NCBI GenBank assembly: GCA_964635325.1
Contig: CAZWOL010000102.1
Coordinates: forward strand, 1-5,990
Reading direction: 5' to 3'
Length of the DNA stretch: 5,990 nt
Source: BOG-1112 sp964635325
Lineage (GTDB): Bacteria > Bdellovibrionota_B > Oligoflexia > Oligoflexales > Bog-1112
Positions 1 to 5,590 of the stretch are shown in pieces. The first letter of the stretch is position 1. Every line of letters starts with the position of its first letter. The notes beneath the pieces were generated by a model. The model had not been told where the DNA came from, searched no databases, and was given only the letters and a program-made list of their open reading frames with translations. A program made the translations under genes and the position numbers.

Positions 1-309
1 CAAGTCTTGGATAACCTCGTACTGCCATCCTTGCTGAGAGCAATAGAGCTCTAGCATTTTAACTTGACGCTTAAGATCTTCCGCTTGGTCTCGTGAGCTC
101 ACACGTGCATAACAGATCGTCGGAAGTTTTCTTTCAACCGCCCTTGATGTCAAAGTGACACCAAGCTTTTCAAAGTCTTTGAGATCGAATAATCTCTGTC
201 TACCCGGTGTGTAGCCAGCTACTTTCACCTTCCCGTCTTTCGCCCAACGGCGAAGCGTATCAGGATGGATCCCAAGGTGTTTTGCTGCATCTGTAATCTT
301 CATCAACAT
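1..309 (-). CDS. tnpA: IS607-family serine recombinase TnpA (N-terminal part, runs off left edge)
   Basis: The product is the transposase of an IS607-type element, a small serine recombinase that cuts and rejoins DNA through a phosphoserine link. The visible 101-103 residues hold an N-terminal MerR-like helix-turn-helix, seen as ITDAAKHLGIHPDTLRRWAK near residues 3-22 (numbered from the ATG at 303), followed by the G-Y-x-P-G-x-x-R-L-F wing. The start of the resolvase catalytic domain follows, with YARVSSRDQ at 65-73. By analogy with resolvases, Ser69 is the nucleophile and Arg67 an active-site residue. HTH before catalytic domain is the order that separates IS607 TnpA from classical resolvases. 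The family is usually around 190-210 residues, so about half lies beyond the left edge. Two in-frame ATGs, at 309 and 303, are possible starts. Neither has a Shine-Dalgarno. I took 309 because it coincides with the predicted transcription start. A tnpB may follow outside the window. Confidence 0.93.
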   Translation of the reverse strand, partial: MLMKITDAAKHLGIHPDTLRRWAKDGKVKVAGYTPGRQRLFDLKDFEKLGVTLTSRAVERKLPTICYARVSSRDQAEDLKRQVKMLELYCSQQGWQYEVIQDL

Positions 310-315
310 GCAGAC

Positions 316-343
316 ATTATATGCAACTACATAATTTTGTCAA
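316..343 (-). promoter_or_regulatory. Near-consensus sigma-70 promoter of tnpA
   Basis: Read on the minus strand, a perfect TTGACA -35 box (343-338) and a perfect TATAAT -10 box (321-316) are separated by 16 nt. Transcription should begin about 308-310, on or beside the first ATG of tnpA at 309, leaving essentially no leader. The spacer holds an imperfect inverted repeat, TATG (320-323) with CATA (330-333), which could be an operator. The -35 box also overlaps the stop codon of the upstream Sel1-repeat gene (340-342). Confidence 0.8.
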
Positions 344-828
344 GATATATCAATATTTATTTGAGCAGTATCGAGCCCTTGCTCGACAGCTTGGAGATAG
401 AGATGTTCAGCCTCGACAATATTTTGCGGAATGTGTGCATCTCTGAGTAGCAAAGTTGCAAGATCGTTTTGCGCATCTGCATTCCCACTGCGTGCGGACG
501 CTCGGTAGAGGTTAAGAACGTCGCTCATCTCGTAAGGACCATATGCACCTGAAAGAAGTATGGTTGCTAGCGTATTTTGAGCAACTACGTGCCCGTTGTC
601 TGCAGCTGCTTGGTAGGTCTCCCGTATTTCCCAAATATCGGTTAGGTGTATTGGAGAGGTGTCCAACATATTCTGCTTTTGACAGCGCTTCTTCTCTTGG
701 GCCTCCTGCCTCCGCAGTGTCTCACCTAATTGAAACTGGACTTCTCCCGGAGTAAACCTAAATTCGTCTGAACCTGCCAATAAGACCGATGATGCAATCC
801 ATGGAATTACAAGAAGACAAAAGCGCAT
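340..828 (-). CDS. Exported Sel1-repeat protein, probably truncated at its C-terminus by the IS
   Basis: The 162-residue product begins with a hydrophobic signal peptide (MRFCLLVIPWIASSVLLAG) with no lipobox cysteine, so it is probably released into the periplasm. Sel1-like (TPR-related) alpha-solenoid repeats follow at about residues 64-101 and 102-138. Each carries the A-x-x-G-x-x-x-A-Q-x-x-L-A core (AAADNGHVVAQNTLA; SARSGNADAQNDLA). A third repeat starts at 139 (EAEHLYLQAVEQGLDTAQ) but is cut off at 162. Such repeats scaffold protein-protein contacts; the partner is unknown. The start is set at the ATG at 828 because GGAGGAA lies 4-6 nt upstream; an in-frame ATG at 846 has no ribosome binding site and would place charged residues ahead of the signal peptide. 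The stop lies inside the tnpA -35 box, consistent with an IS having replaced the original 3' end. It may be non-functional. Confidence 0.8.
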   Translation of the reverse strand: MRFCLLVIPWIASSVLLAGSDEFRFTPGEVQFQLGETLRRQEAQEKKRCQKQNMLDTSPIHLTDIWEIRETYQAAADNGHVVAQNTLATILLSGAYGPYEMSDVLNLYRASARSGNADAQNDLATLLLRDAHIPQNIVEAEHLYLQAVEQGLDTAQINIDIS

Positions 829-832
829 AGAC

Positions 833-839
833 TTCCTCC
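833..839 (-). promoter_or_regulatory. Ribosome binding site deciding the Sel1-repeat gene start
   Basis: GGAGGAA on the minus strand is a strong Shine-Dalgarno. GGAGG ends 6 nt before the ATG at 828. It lies downstream of the alternative ATG at 846, so it argues for the 162-residue product and against the longer 168-residue form. Confidence 0.85.
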
Positions 840-904
840 GCAGCATTCAAATGGTTTTGATGGATGCTACGAAACCGGTGCTGATTTTTCGTTAAGAGGT
901 AGGC

Positions 905-936
905 AAAAAAAAGTCGTTCCGAAGAACGACTTTTTT
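905..936 (-). terminator. Intrinsic terminator downstream of rplX
   Basis: On the minus strand the stem GTCGTTC/GAACGAC (7 bp, arms 930-924 and 919-913) closes on a TTCG loop flanked by C and G, the very stable C(UUCG)G tetraloop. A run of eight T follows (912-905) and six A precede it (936-931). It begins 36 nt after the rplX stop. The A and T flanks mean it could also work in the plus direction, but no plus-strand gene reads into it. Confidence 0.93.
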
Positions 937-944
937 AATACAAC

Positions 945-968
945 AAAGCAGAGAGAAATTTCTGCTTT
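945..968 (-). other. Second hairpin between the rplX stop and its terminator
   Basis: AAAGCAGA (945-952) pairs with TCTGCTTT (961-968), giving an 8 bp stem with an 8 nt loop. It lies directly after the rplX stop codon and ahead of the UUCG terminator. On the minus strand it is followed by GTTGTATT rather than a clean T run, so it is more likely a 3'-end stabilising hairpin or weak accessory terminator than the main one. Confidence 0.45.
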
Positions 969-971
969 TGC

Positions 972-1313
972 TTAGAGAGCAACGCCAGAGCGTTTTGCGA
1001 TACGGGATTTTTTGCCGTTTGCATCTGTTTTGTAGCCAACGCGTGTTGGTTTTTTTGTTTTTGGATCAACAAGCATGACGTTGCTGATGTGCATAGAGAC
1101 AACTTTGTCACTGATGCCGCCGTCTGGGTTCATGGCATCTGGCTTTTGGTGCTTTTTGTAAACATTGGCACCAGCTACGAAGACTCGGTAAGCTTTGTGA
1201 TCGATGCGATCAACTTTACCTACATGGCCGCGTGAACGTCCGTTCATGACCATAACTTCATCGCCTTTGCGAATTTTTGTAACATTAACATGTTTGAAAA
1301 GAGAGAGTTCCAT
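972..1313 (-). CDS. rplX: 50S ribosomal protein L24 (uL24), stand-alone gene
   Basis: This 113-residue protein is bacterial ribosomal protein uL24, which binds 23S rRNA early and starts assembly of the large subunit. The KOW motif is clear at about residues 13-42 (KIRKGDEVMVMNGRSRGHVG then KV). The conserved GANVYKKHQKP (48-58), NPDGGI (62-67), the SNVMLVDP segment and the basic tail (KKSRIAKRSG) follow. The E. coli protein is about 104 residues; this one has roughly 9 extra N-terminal residues. The start is the ATG at 1313: an in-frame TTG at 1337 would give 121 residues but lies upstream of the expected transcription start. The ribosome binding site (GGAAA, 9 nt upstream) is weak. The gene is normally in the spc operon between rplN and rplE, but here it has its own promoter and terminator and no ribosomal neighbours. 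Confidence 0.95.
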   Translation of the reverse strand: MELSLFKHVNVTKIRKGDEVMVMNGRSRGHVGKVDRIDHKAYRVFVAGANVYKKHQKPDAMNPDGGISDKVVSMHISNVMLVDPKTKKPTRVGYKTDANGKKSRIAKRSGVAL

Positions 1314-1339
1314 TGGCTTATTTCCGAATAAAAACAATA

Positions 1340-1368
1340 ATTATAGACTTGTTGCCCATTAGGAAGGG
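1340..1368 (-). promoter_or_regulatory. Predicted promoter of rplX
   Basis: A perfect TATAAT -10 box reads on the minus strand at 1345-1340, placing the transcription start near 1333 and leaving a leader of about 20 nt before the ATG at 1313. The -35 region at 1363-1368 (CCCTTC) is far from consensus, so an activator or another feature may compensate. This position rules against the TTG at 1337 as the rplX start. Confidence 0.55.
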
Positions 1369-1376
1369 GTTATATT
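1349..1376 (+). promoter_or_regulatory. Tentative promoter of dsbD, overlapping the rplX promoter
   Basis: TTGTTG (1349-1354) and TATATT (1371-1376) are 16 nt apart on the plus strand. The -10 matches consensus at five of six bases, the -35 at three. Transcription would start near 1383, giving a leader of about 55 nt. If real, it overlaps the rplX promoter face to face, so the two would compete. Confidence 0.33.
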
Positions 1377-1437
1377 TAAGAAAATAGACGCCTTCGTCAA
1401 GGAATCTTTTTGTCTCATTAGAGGGGCTTCGATCCAA

Positions 1438-3309
1438 ATGCTGAAGAACATTCGACTTTTAACTGCAAAAGTGTTTCGCGCCCCAACCCTGCTTGGACTC
1501 ATTGTCCTGCAGAGCTTCTGGGCCTGTCTCCCACCTCTTCTTGCGTATGATGCTAAAATTTTTGAAGAACTTGAGCATCCAACCCTGAAAGCCCCCACGC
1601 CAACGGAAGCTTCTGAAATCAAGCCTTCACACGTGGTCTTCTGGGCCGGGCAAGCAAGCTTGCACCAAGATGGATCCGTGGTTGTTGCCCTGCATCTGCA
1701 GACAAAAAATAATTTCGCCCTTTATGCCGAACGTATCGAATTCAGCAGCCGTTCGGGCATGATGCTTCTCAAGGTACTAGCCCCCGAAGCTAAGGTCATC
1801 GATGATCCGGTCACAGCAAAGCAGGCGCAAGTCTATACAGGTGGAGACTTTCTGCTGCACTTTCAGAATTTGGAAGCTTTGGATCTCTCGGCCTTTCCTC
1901 TAAGCATTCGTTATACAGCCTGTGCCGATCGCATTTGCCTTTTTCCCTATACCGAAGAACTCGACCTCTCGCTAAGCAAAAGCTCTGAAGCTATTCCCCT
2001 CTCTCTGTCCTCTGCCGGAGTATCCAAGCCGAGTATCGAAGCTCCTGCCAAAGAAACCCCACCTTCACCTAGTGGAGAAACTTTCGAAGAGCGTCTTGCT
2101 GAGCGCTTACAACTTGGAGACCTGGGTCTAGCCATGATGCTCCTTGCTCTCTTTCTAGGGGGGCTCGTTACTAACCTCACGCCCTGCGTCTATCCTATGA
2201 TCCCGATCACAATCCGCTTACTTGGGCGTCAGACCAAAAGTCCGATCCTTGCAGCATCCGCATATGCAATGGGCATAGTTGTTATCTATAGTGCTCTGGG
2301 TCTATCCGTTGCTTATACCGGCAGCCTCTTTGGTCAGTACATGGCAAACCCTTGGGTGAATGCTACGCTTGCACTCATTATGTTTGTGCTTGGATTTTCA
2401 ATGCTGGGTTTTGGACAGTGGAATGCTCTCAGCACTCTCGGTAACAAACTTGGGGTTCAAAAACCAGGACTCTTGCAGGCCTTTCTAATGGGGTGTGGTG
2501 CGGGTATGGTTGCCTCACCATGCACAGGGCCTATCCTTGCAAGTTTGCTGACCTACATCATTACTAACAAAGATCTCGGACATTCAGCACTCTACATTCT
2601 TACCTATAGTTTGGGCTTTGCCTTACCCTACGTTGTTCTTGGTGGGCTGTCGGGCAAACTCGCAACTGTCAAAATTTCTCCAAAAGTGCAGGTCTTTGTT
2701 AAAGTGAGTTTTGCATCGATTATGTTTGCACTCAGTCTCTATTATTTACGCGTGCCACTCTACAAAACTTTTACACAACTCAAACCCTATTGGCAGACAA
2801 TGTGTTTTGTTTCTCTGGGTCTTGGTATCATTTTGGGGAGAATGATGTGGCAAGTACAGAAAAAGAAAGCAGTGAAGTGGTTTATGGTTTGGCCAGCTCT
2901 GTTTTTTGGAACTGGAATTTTTGCAGCAAATCAGTGGCTTTTTCTAAGGAAAACAGATAAGCCATCAGCAGCACAAATCTTGTGGTACCATAATGAGGAG
3001 GAGGCTATTGCGCAATCTCTTAGCTCAGGTCGCCCACTTCTTATCGATTTTTGGGCGGAATGGTGTGCGGCATGCAAGAAGATGGATGCAACGACATTCA
3101 TCGATGAGTCGTTCATTCATGAAACTCGTAAACAAGAATGGGTCTTCTTAAAATTCGATGTCACCGAAGATACTCCGGCAAATACAAAGTTGCTGGAAAA
3201 ATATAAGGTGCAAGGACTCCCAACTCTTGTGTTGATTAAAGCAGCAGCCGAACCCGTGAAGGTCAGTGGTTATGCTAGTACAGCTCGACTACTCAATTAT
3301 TTGAATTAG
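1438..3309 (+). CDS. dsbD: Thiol:disulfide interchange protein DsbD
   Basis: DsbD passes electrons from cytoplasmic thioredoxin across the inner membrane to periplasmic substrates such as DsbC and apocytochrome-c reductases. All three redox modules are present in the 623 residues. A signal peptide (hydrophobic stretch about 15-36) leads to a periplasmic N-terminal domain (about 60-180) with a cysteine pair at C162/C167 (TACADRIC). A linker rich in Ser, Pro and Glu (about 180-215) precedes a multi-spanning membrane domain (about 228-500) with the paired motifs LTPCVYPMIPIT (C250) and VASPCTGPI (C362). A C-terminal thioredoxin-like domain (about 510-623) carries WCAAC (C543/C546) and a cis-proline motif GLPT (P595). 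All six catalytic cysteines expected from E. coli DsbD are present; the N-terminal pair is C-x4-C rather than C-x5-C. The ATG start follows GAGGGG at 1421-1426, a rather long 11 nt away, with no better start nearby. The length is slightly above the E. coli protein. Confidence 0.96.
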   Translation: MLKNIRLLTAKVFRAPTLLGLIVLQSFWACLPPLLAYDAKIFEELEHPTLKAPTPTEASEIKPSHVVFWAGQASLHQDGSVVVALHLQTKNNFALYAERIEFSSRSGMMLLKVLAPEAKVIDDPVTAKQAQVYTGGDFLLHFQNLEALDLSAFPLSIRYTACADRICLFPYTEELDLSLSKSSEAIPLSLSSAGVSKPSIEAPAKETPPSPSGETFEERLAERLQLGDLGLAMMLLALFLGGLVTNLTPCVYPMIPITIRLLGRQTKSPILAASAYAMGIVVIYSALGLSVAYTGSLFGQYMANPWVNATLALIMFVLGFSMLGFGQWNALSTLGNKLGVQKPGLLQAFLMGCGAGMVASPCTGPILASLLTYIITNKDLGHSALYILTYSLGFALPYVVLGGLSGKLATVKISPKVQVFVKVSFASIMFALSLYYLRVPLYKTFTQLKPYWQTMCFVSLGLGIILGRMMWQVQKKKAVKWFMVWPALFFGTGIFAANQWLFLRKTDKPSAAQILWYHNEEEAIAQSLSSGRPLLIDFWAEWCAACKKMDATTFIDESFIHETRKQEWVFLKFDVTEDTPANTKLLEKYKVQGLPTLVLIKAAAEPVKVSGYASTARLLNYLN

Positions 3310-3328
3310 GGGTGCTTCGATATAGGAT
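3301..3328 (+). promoter_or_regulatory. Weak candidate promoter ahead of the phospholipase gene
   Basis: TTGAAT (3301-3306), inside the last codons of dsbD, and TAGGAT (3323-3328) are 16 nt apart, each matching consensus at four of six bases. Transcription would begin near 3335, inside the 5' arm of the first inverted repeat, so that hairpin could then form only in read-through transcripts from dsbD. The match is weak and may be chance. Confidence 0.25.
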
Positions 3329-3331
3329 AGC

Positions 3332-3385
3332 CCTCGACTCGGTGCTCAGCACTTCACTCGAGGTGACATCACCTAGTACCTAGGT
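3332..3385 (+). other. Cascade of three overlapping inverted repeats in the dsbD-phospholipase gap
   Basis: Three inverted repeats overlap in series. A: CCTCGA (3332-3337) with TCGAGG (3358-3363), enclosing a smaller GTGC/GCAC hairpin (3342-3345, 3349-3352). B: AGGTGA (3361-3366) with TCACCT (3369-3374), 2 nt apart. C: ACCTAG (3371-3376) with CTAGGT (3380-3385), 3 nt apart. A shares 3361-3363 with B, and B shares 3371-3374 with C, so B excludes A and C. C ends at the base before the Shine-Dalgarno (3386). No T run follows, so this is not a simple terminator. It could be a translation-control leader, an operator for a dimeric regulator, or a copy of a dispersed palindromic repeat. Confidence 0.6.
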
Positions 3386-3391
3386 AGGAGG
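3386..3391 (+). promoter_or_regulatory. Perfect Shine-Dalgarno that fixes a TTG start
   Basis: AGGAGG lies 6 nt upstream of the TTG at 3398, optimal spacing with a full match to the 16S rRNA tail. It supports TTG as the true start of the phospholipase gene, because the N-terminal domain begins immediately after it. The box directly abuts the third inverted repeat. Confidence 0.85.
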
Positions 3392-3397
3392 AGAAAT

Positions 3398-4927
3398 TTG
3401 CTACACGATCTTGTTTATGTAGCGTCCCCCCAACAACTCAAGCACGTTAAAGAAAGCTTAGATCGTCTGCATATTCCAAAGCCCGGGGACAGCGATCATG
3501 TGCTACAAATCAAACATCCCTACTTGGGAAATCTCGAACTCATCGTCACGCTCCTTTCGGATATCAGTCTTGTCAGTCAGCATCTCAAACACAACCCTGT
3601 GGATGTGCTGATCTATGATGAACGCAATGGGGGCTTGGATGCCTATGCAGCAATCCAAAAACTTGACGAAGATCTCGCAAGTCTTACGCAACAGTGGGGA
3701 CCCGACTTTCGCTTTCCAAAAGGGCGTCTGATCGTACTGCTCGAAAAATCCGATGAAGTTGCAGAGCGCAGTTTCAAGCTTGGTCGTCTGCATGTCAAAG
3801 ATATTTTGGTTGCTCCTAAGAACTTTGCAGAAACTTTGCGGTGGATTGCACGTGTGCTCAATAATGTGCAAAAGCAAAGTATGCACAAAGTAGGTATTGC
3901 CTGCAATGGGGGTGGCATGGAGGGCTTTCTCTTTGCTGCAGGCTGTCTACACGCTTTGAATAAAGTGCTGAAGGATCGAACCCTCTACGACTGCCAAGTC
4001 TATTCTGGAGTGAGTAGTGGTTCCATTCATGCTACAGCTTTGGCTGCAGGTGTTCCAAGCGATGAAATTATCCGTTCTATACACGGAACCTCCACACGTA
4101 TTCCACGTCTGCGTAGCTCCATGATATGGGATTTTTCCCCTACCGAAATCATCAAACGTGTTGGTAAGCAGATGCAAGATTGGGGCTCACTATCCCCATC
4201 CAAGTGGATGTCAAAGGCCATGCAGTTCATTCCTACCGGTGTTTTGAAAGGGGAAGGTCTGCAGAATTACATCAAAAAGACTCTGCATAACTATGGAGGG
4301 GTGAATGACTTCAGTGCGTTGAATGCAGAACTTTACATCGGTACAACACATCAAGATACCTTCGAACACGTTATTATGGGTGCTAGTCCCTTTCATCATG
4401 TTGCTATCAGTGATGCAATTCGTGCATCATGTGCGGTCCCTCCGTTTTTTACTCCGCATAAGATCGATAACGAGTATTATATGGATGGTCAAATCTCCAG
4501 CCCTTGTGATCTCGACTTGCTTGTCAAACGCAGCTGCAGTTTGATTTTTATTGTCGATCCAATAGTGCCTTATGCAACACCAGAGACGGGACTGACCGAA
4601 AATTCAGGGGGTCTCTATAATCTCATCCAGACGATGAAAACCATGGTGAATGCACGTTTTCGCTCTGAACTTGCACATTCGATTGAACGTTATCCAGACG
4701 TTGATTTTCTTGTGTTCCAACCTTACGGAGAGTGTTCATCTGTAATGCGAGGTTCGCCACTTAAATATAAGTTCAATGCACGCATTACAGATCTTGCTTA
4801 TCAAGGCACACTCCAGCGCTTGCGTGAGCGCTATGAAGTTTACCGTGCAAAACTCATCAAATATGGATTTGAGCTTGTATCTCCTGAGGAAATATTGATG
4901 ATGGAACAAGAAGGCATCCAAGTATAG
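3398..4927 (+). CDS. Patatin-like phospholipase with an N-terminal pseudo-receiver domain
   Basis: The 509-residue protein has two parts. Residues 1-155 resemble a response-regulator receiver: VDVLIYDE puts an aspartate (D74) at the phospho-acceptor position, and LIVLLEKSD, LGRLHVKDILVAP and the final helix follow in receiver order. The acidic pair of strand 1 is missing (VYVAS), the strand-4 Thr/Ser is Glu116, and the strand-5 Lys is Ala139, so normal phosphorylation is unlikely. Residues 163-390 are a patatin-type acyl hydrolase: oxyanion motif GGGMEG (171-176), nucleophile elbow GVSSGS (Ser206) and catalytic Asp in MDGQ (D363), forming a Ser-Asp dyad. A helical C-terminal region (about 400-509) follows. 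No signal peptide or clear membrane segment is seen, so it is likely cytoplasmic or peripheral on the membrane. Substrate unknown. It starts at TTG and is co-transcribed with the gene 13 nt downstream. Confidence 0.9.
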   Translation: MLHDLVYVASPQQLKHVKESLDRLHIPKPGDSDHVLQIKHPYLGNLELIVTLLSDISLVSQHLKHNPVDVLIYDERNGGLDAYAAIQKLDEDLASLTQQWGPDFRFPKGRLIVLLEKSDEVAERSFKLGRLHVKDILVAPKNFAETLRWIARVLNNVQKQSMHKVGIACNGGGMEGFLFAAGCLHALNKVLKDRTLYDCQVYSGVSSGSIHATALAAGVPSDEIIRSIHGTSTRIPRLRSSMIWDFSPTEIIKRVGKQMQDWGSLSPSKWMSKAMQFIPTGVLKGEGLQNYIKKTLHNYGGVNDFSALNAELYIGTTHQDTFEHVIMGASPFHHVAISDAIRASCAVPPFFTPHKIDNEYYMDGQISSPCDLDLLVKRSCSLIFIVDPIVPYATPETGLTENSGGLYNLIQTMKTMVNARFRSELAHSIERYPDVDFLVFQPYGECSSVMRGSPLKYKFNARITDLAYQGTLQRLRERYEVYRAKLIKYGFELVSPEEILMMEQEGIQV

Positions 4928-4940
4928 AGAAAGGAATTCT

Positions 4941-5573
4941 ATGGACCAGATTGTTCTCCATCACTATTGGCGTTCATCCTGTTCGTGGCGTGTACGATGG
5001 GCACTCGTTTATAAGCGCATTCCTCACAATCTCATTCACGTCGATATACTGAAACATGAACACACCTCTAAACAGTATTTGTCGATGAACCCGACTGGCT
5101 TGGTCCCTATCATGGAAGTGGATGGTCACTTTTTTGGTGAGTCTCTAGCCATGATGGAATGGTTAGAGGAACGTTACCCTCGCAACCCATTGTTACCTGT
5201 GGATCCAATGTCACGCCTACTCGTAAGGCAATTGACCATGACCATAGTTGCAGGTACGCAACCACTCCAAAATCTGAATGCACTCAATTACGTTTCTCCT
5301 GACGAAGAGACACGCAAAAGCAACGCTCGTCACTTCATCCGTCGTGGTTTGCAAAGCTATGAGCGTCTAATCGAAGACTGTGCTGCGACATTCAGTGTAG
5401 GAGCAGATCTTAGCTTTGCAGATCTTGCGTTGATCCCCCAGTGCTACAATGCCCTCCGTCAAGGAATTGAACTCGAGGAATTTCCACAGATCGCAAAAAT
5501 TTACCAACACTGTCTGACTTTGGATTCATGTCAGAAAGCAGCACCGGAATCCCATAAACCTTCTAATGACTGA
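4941..5573 (+). CDS. maiA: Maleylacetoacetate isomerase (zeta-class glutathione S-transferase)
   Basis: The 210-residue protein is a soluble glutathione-dependent enzyme. In tyrosine breakdown this family converts maleylacetoacetate to fumarylacetoacetate; some members act on related compounds such as maleylpyruvate. The zeta signature SSCSWRVR is at residues 12-19, with Ser12, Ser13 and Cys14 around the glutathione thiol. The thioredoxin-fold half continues with the cis-proline VP (55-56) and the gamma-glutamyl-binding ES pair (67-68). The all-helical half carries zeta-typical QPLQNL (107-112), the capping-box motif LSFADLAL (157-164) and PQCYNA (166-171). Length and motif order match full-length family members. 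AAGGA lies 5 nt before the ATG, and the gene follows the phospholipase by 13 nt, an operon. No other tyrosine-catabolism gene is nearby, so the physiological substrate is inferred from family only. The C-terminal HKPSND tail is unremarkable. Confidence 0.9.
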   Translation: MDQIVLHHYWRSSCSWRVRWALVYKRIPHNLIHVDILKHEHTSKQYLSMNPTGLVPIMEVDGHFFGESLAMMEWLEERYPRNPLLPVDPMSRLLVRQLTMTIVAGTQPLQNLNALNYVSPDEETRKSNARHFIRRGLQSYERLIEDCAATFSVGADLSFADLALIPQCYNALRQGIELEEFPQIAKIYQHCLTLDSCQKAAPESHKPSND

Positions 5574-5590
5574 TGTTCTTGGTTCTGTCT

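Larger units (their letters stand above)
1..355 (-). mobile_element. Left end of an IS607-family insertion sequence (partial)
   Basis: The tnpA fragment and its promoter mark the transposase-proximal end of an IS607-type element that continues beyond the left edge. The outer boundary is inferred, not seen. The neighbouring Sel1-repeat protein keeps family-like sequence to about residue 156-159, at positions 352-363, then ends after a few unrelated codons. This places the junction near 345-360. IS607 elements lack terminal inverted repeats and make no target duplication, so none is expected here. No GG dinucleotide, the crossover core reported for IS607, is obvious at the junction, so the exact base is uncertain. 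Confidence 0.7.

Noticed and set aside
265..450. Plus-strand 61-residue frame over the IS/Sel1 junction
   Set aside because: It is antisense to both the tnpA start and the Sel1-repeat gene, has no Shine-Dalgarno, and has a composition typical of chance translation.
829..846. ATG at 846 as the start of the Sel1-repeat gene
   Set aside because: The strong GGAGGAA lies between it and the ATG at 828, and the six extra residues would weaken the signal peptide.
1314..1337. TTG at 1337 as the rplX start (121 residues)
   Set aside because: It lies upstream of the transcription start predicted from the TATAAT at 1345-1340 and has no ribosome binding site; the ATG at 1313 fits better.
1359..1622. Minus-strand 87-residue reading frame over the dsbD 5' end
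   Set aside because: It lies antisense to the dsbD signal peptide region, shows no recognisable domain and has no ribosome binding site: a shadow frame.
4941..5573. SspA (stringent starvation protein A) as the identity of the GST-like gene
   Set aside because: The SSCSWRVR and QPLQNL motifs are zeta-class signatures of maleylacetoacetate isomerase; SspA lacks them.
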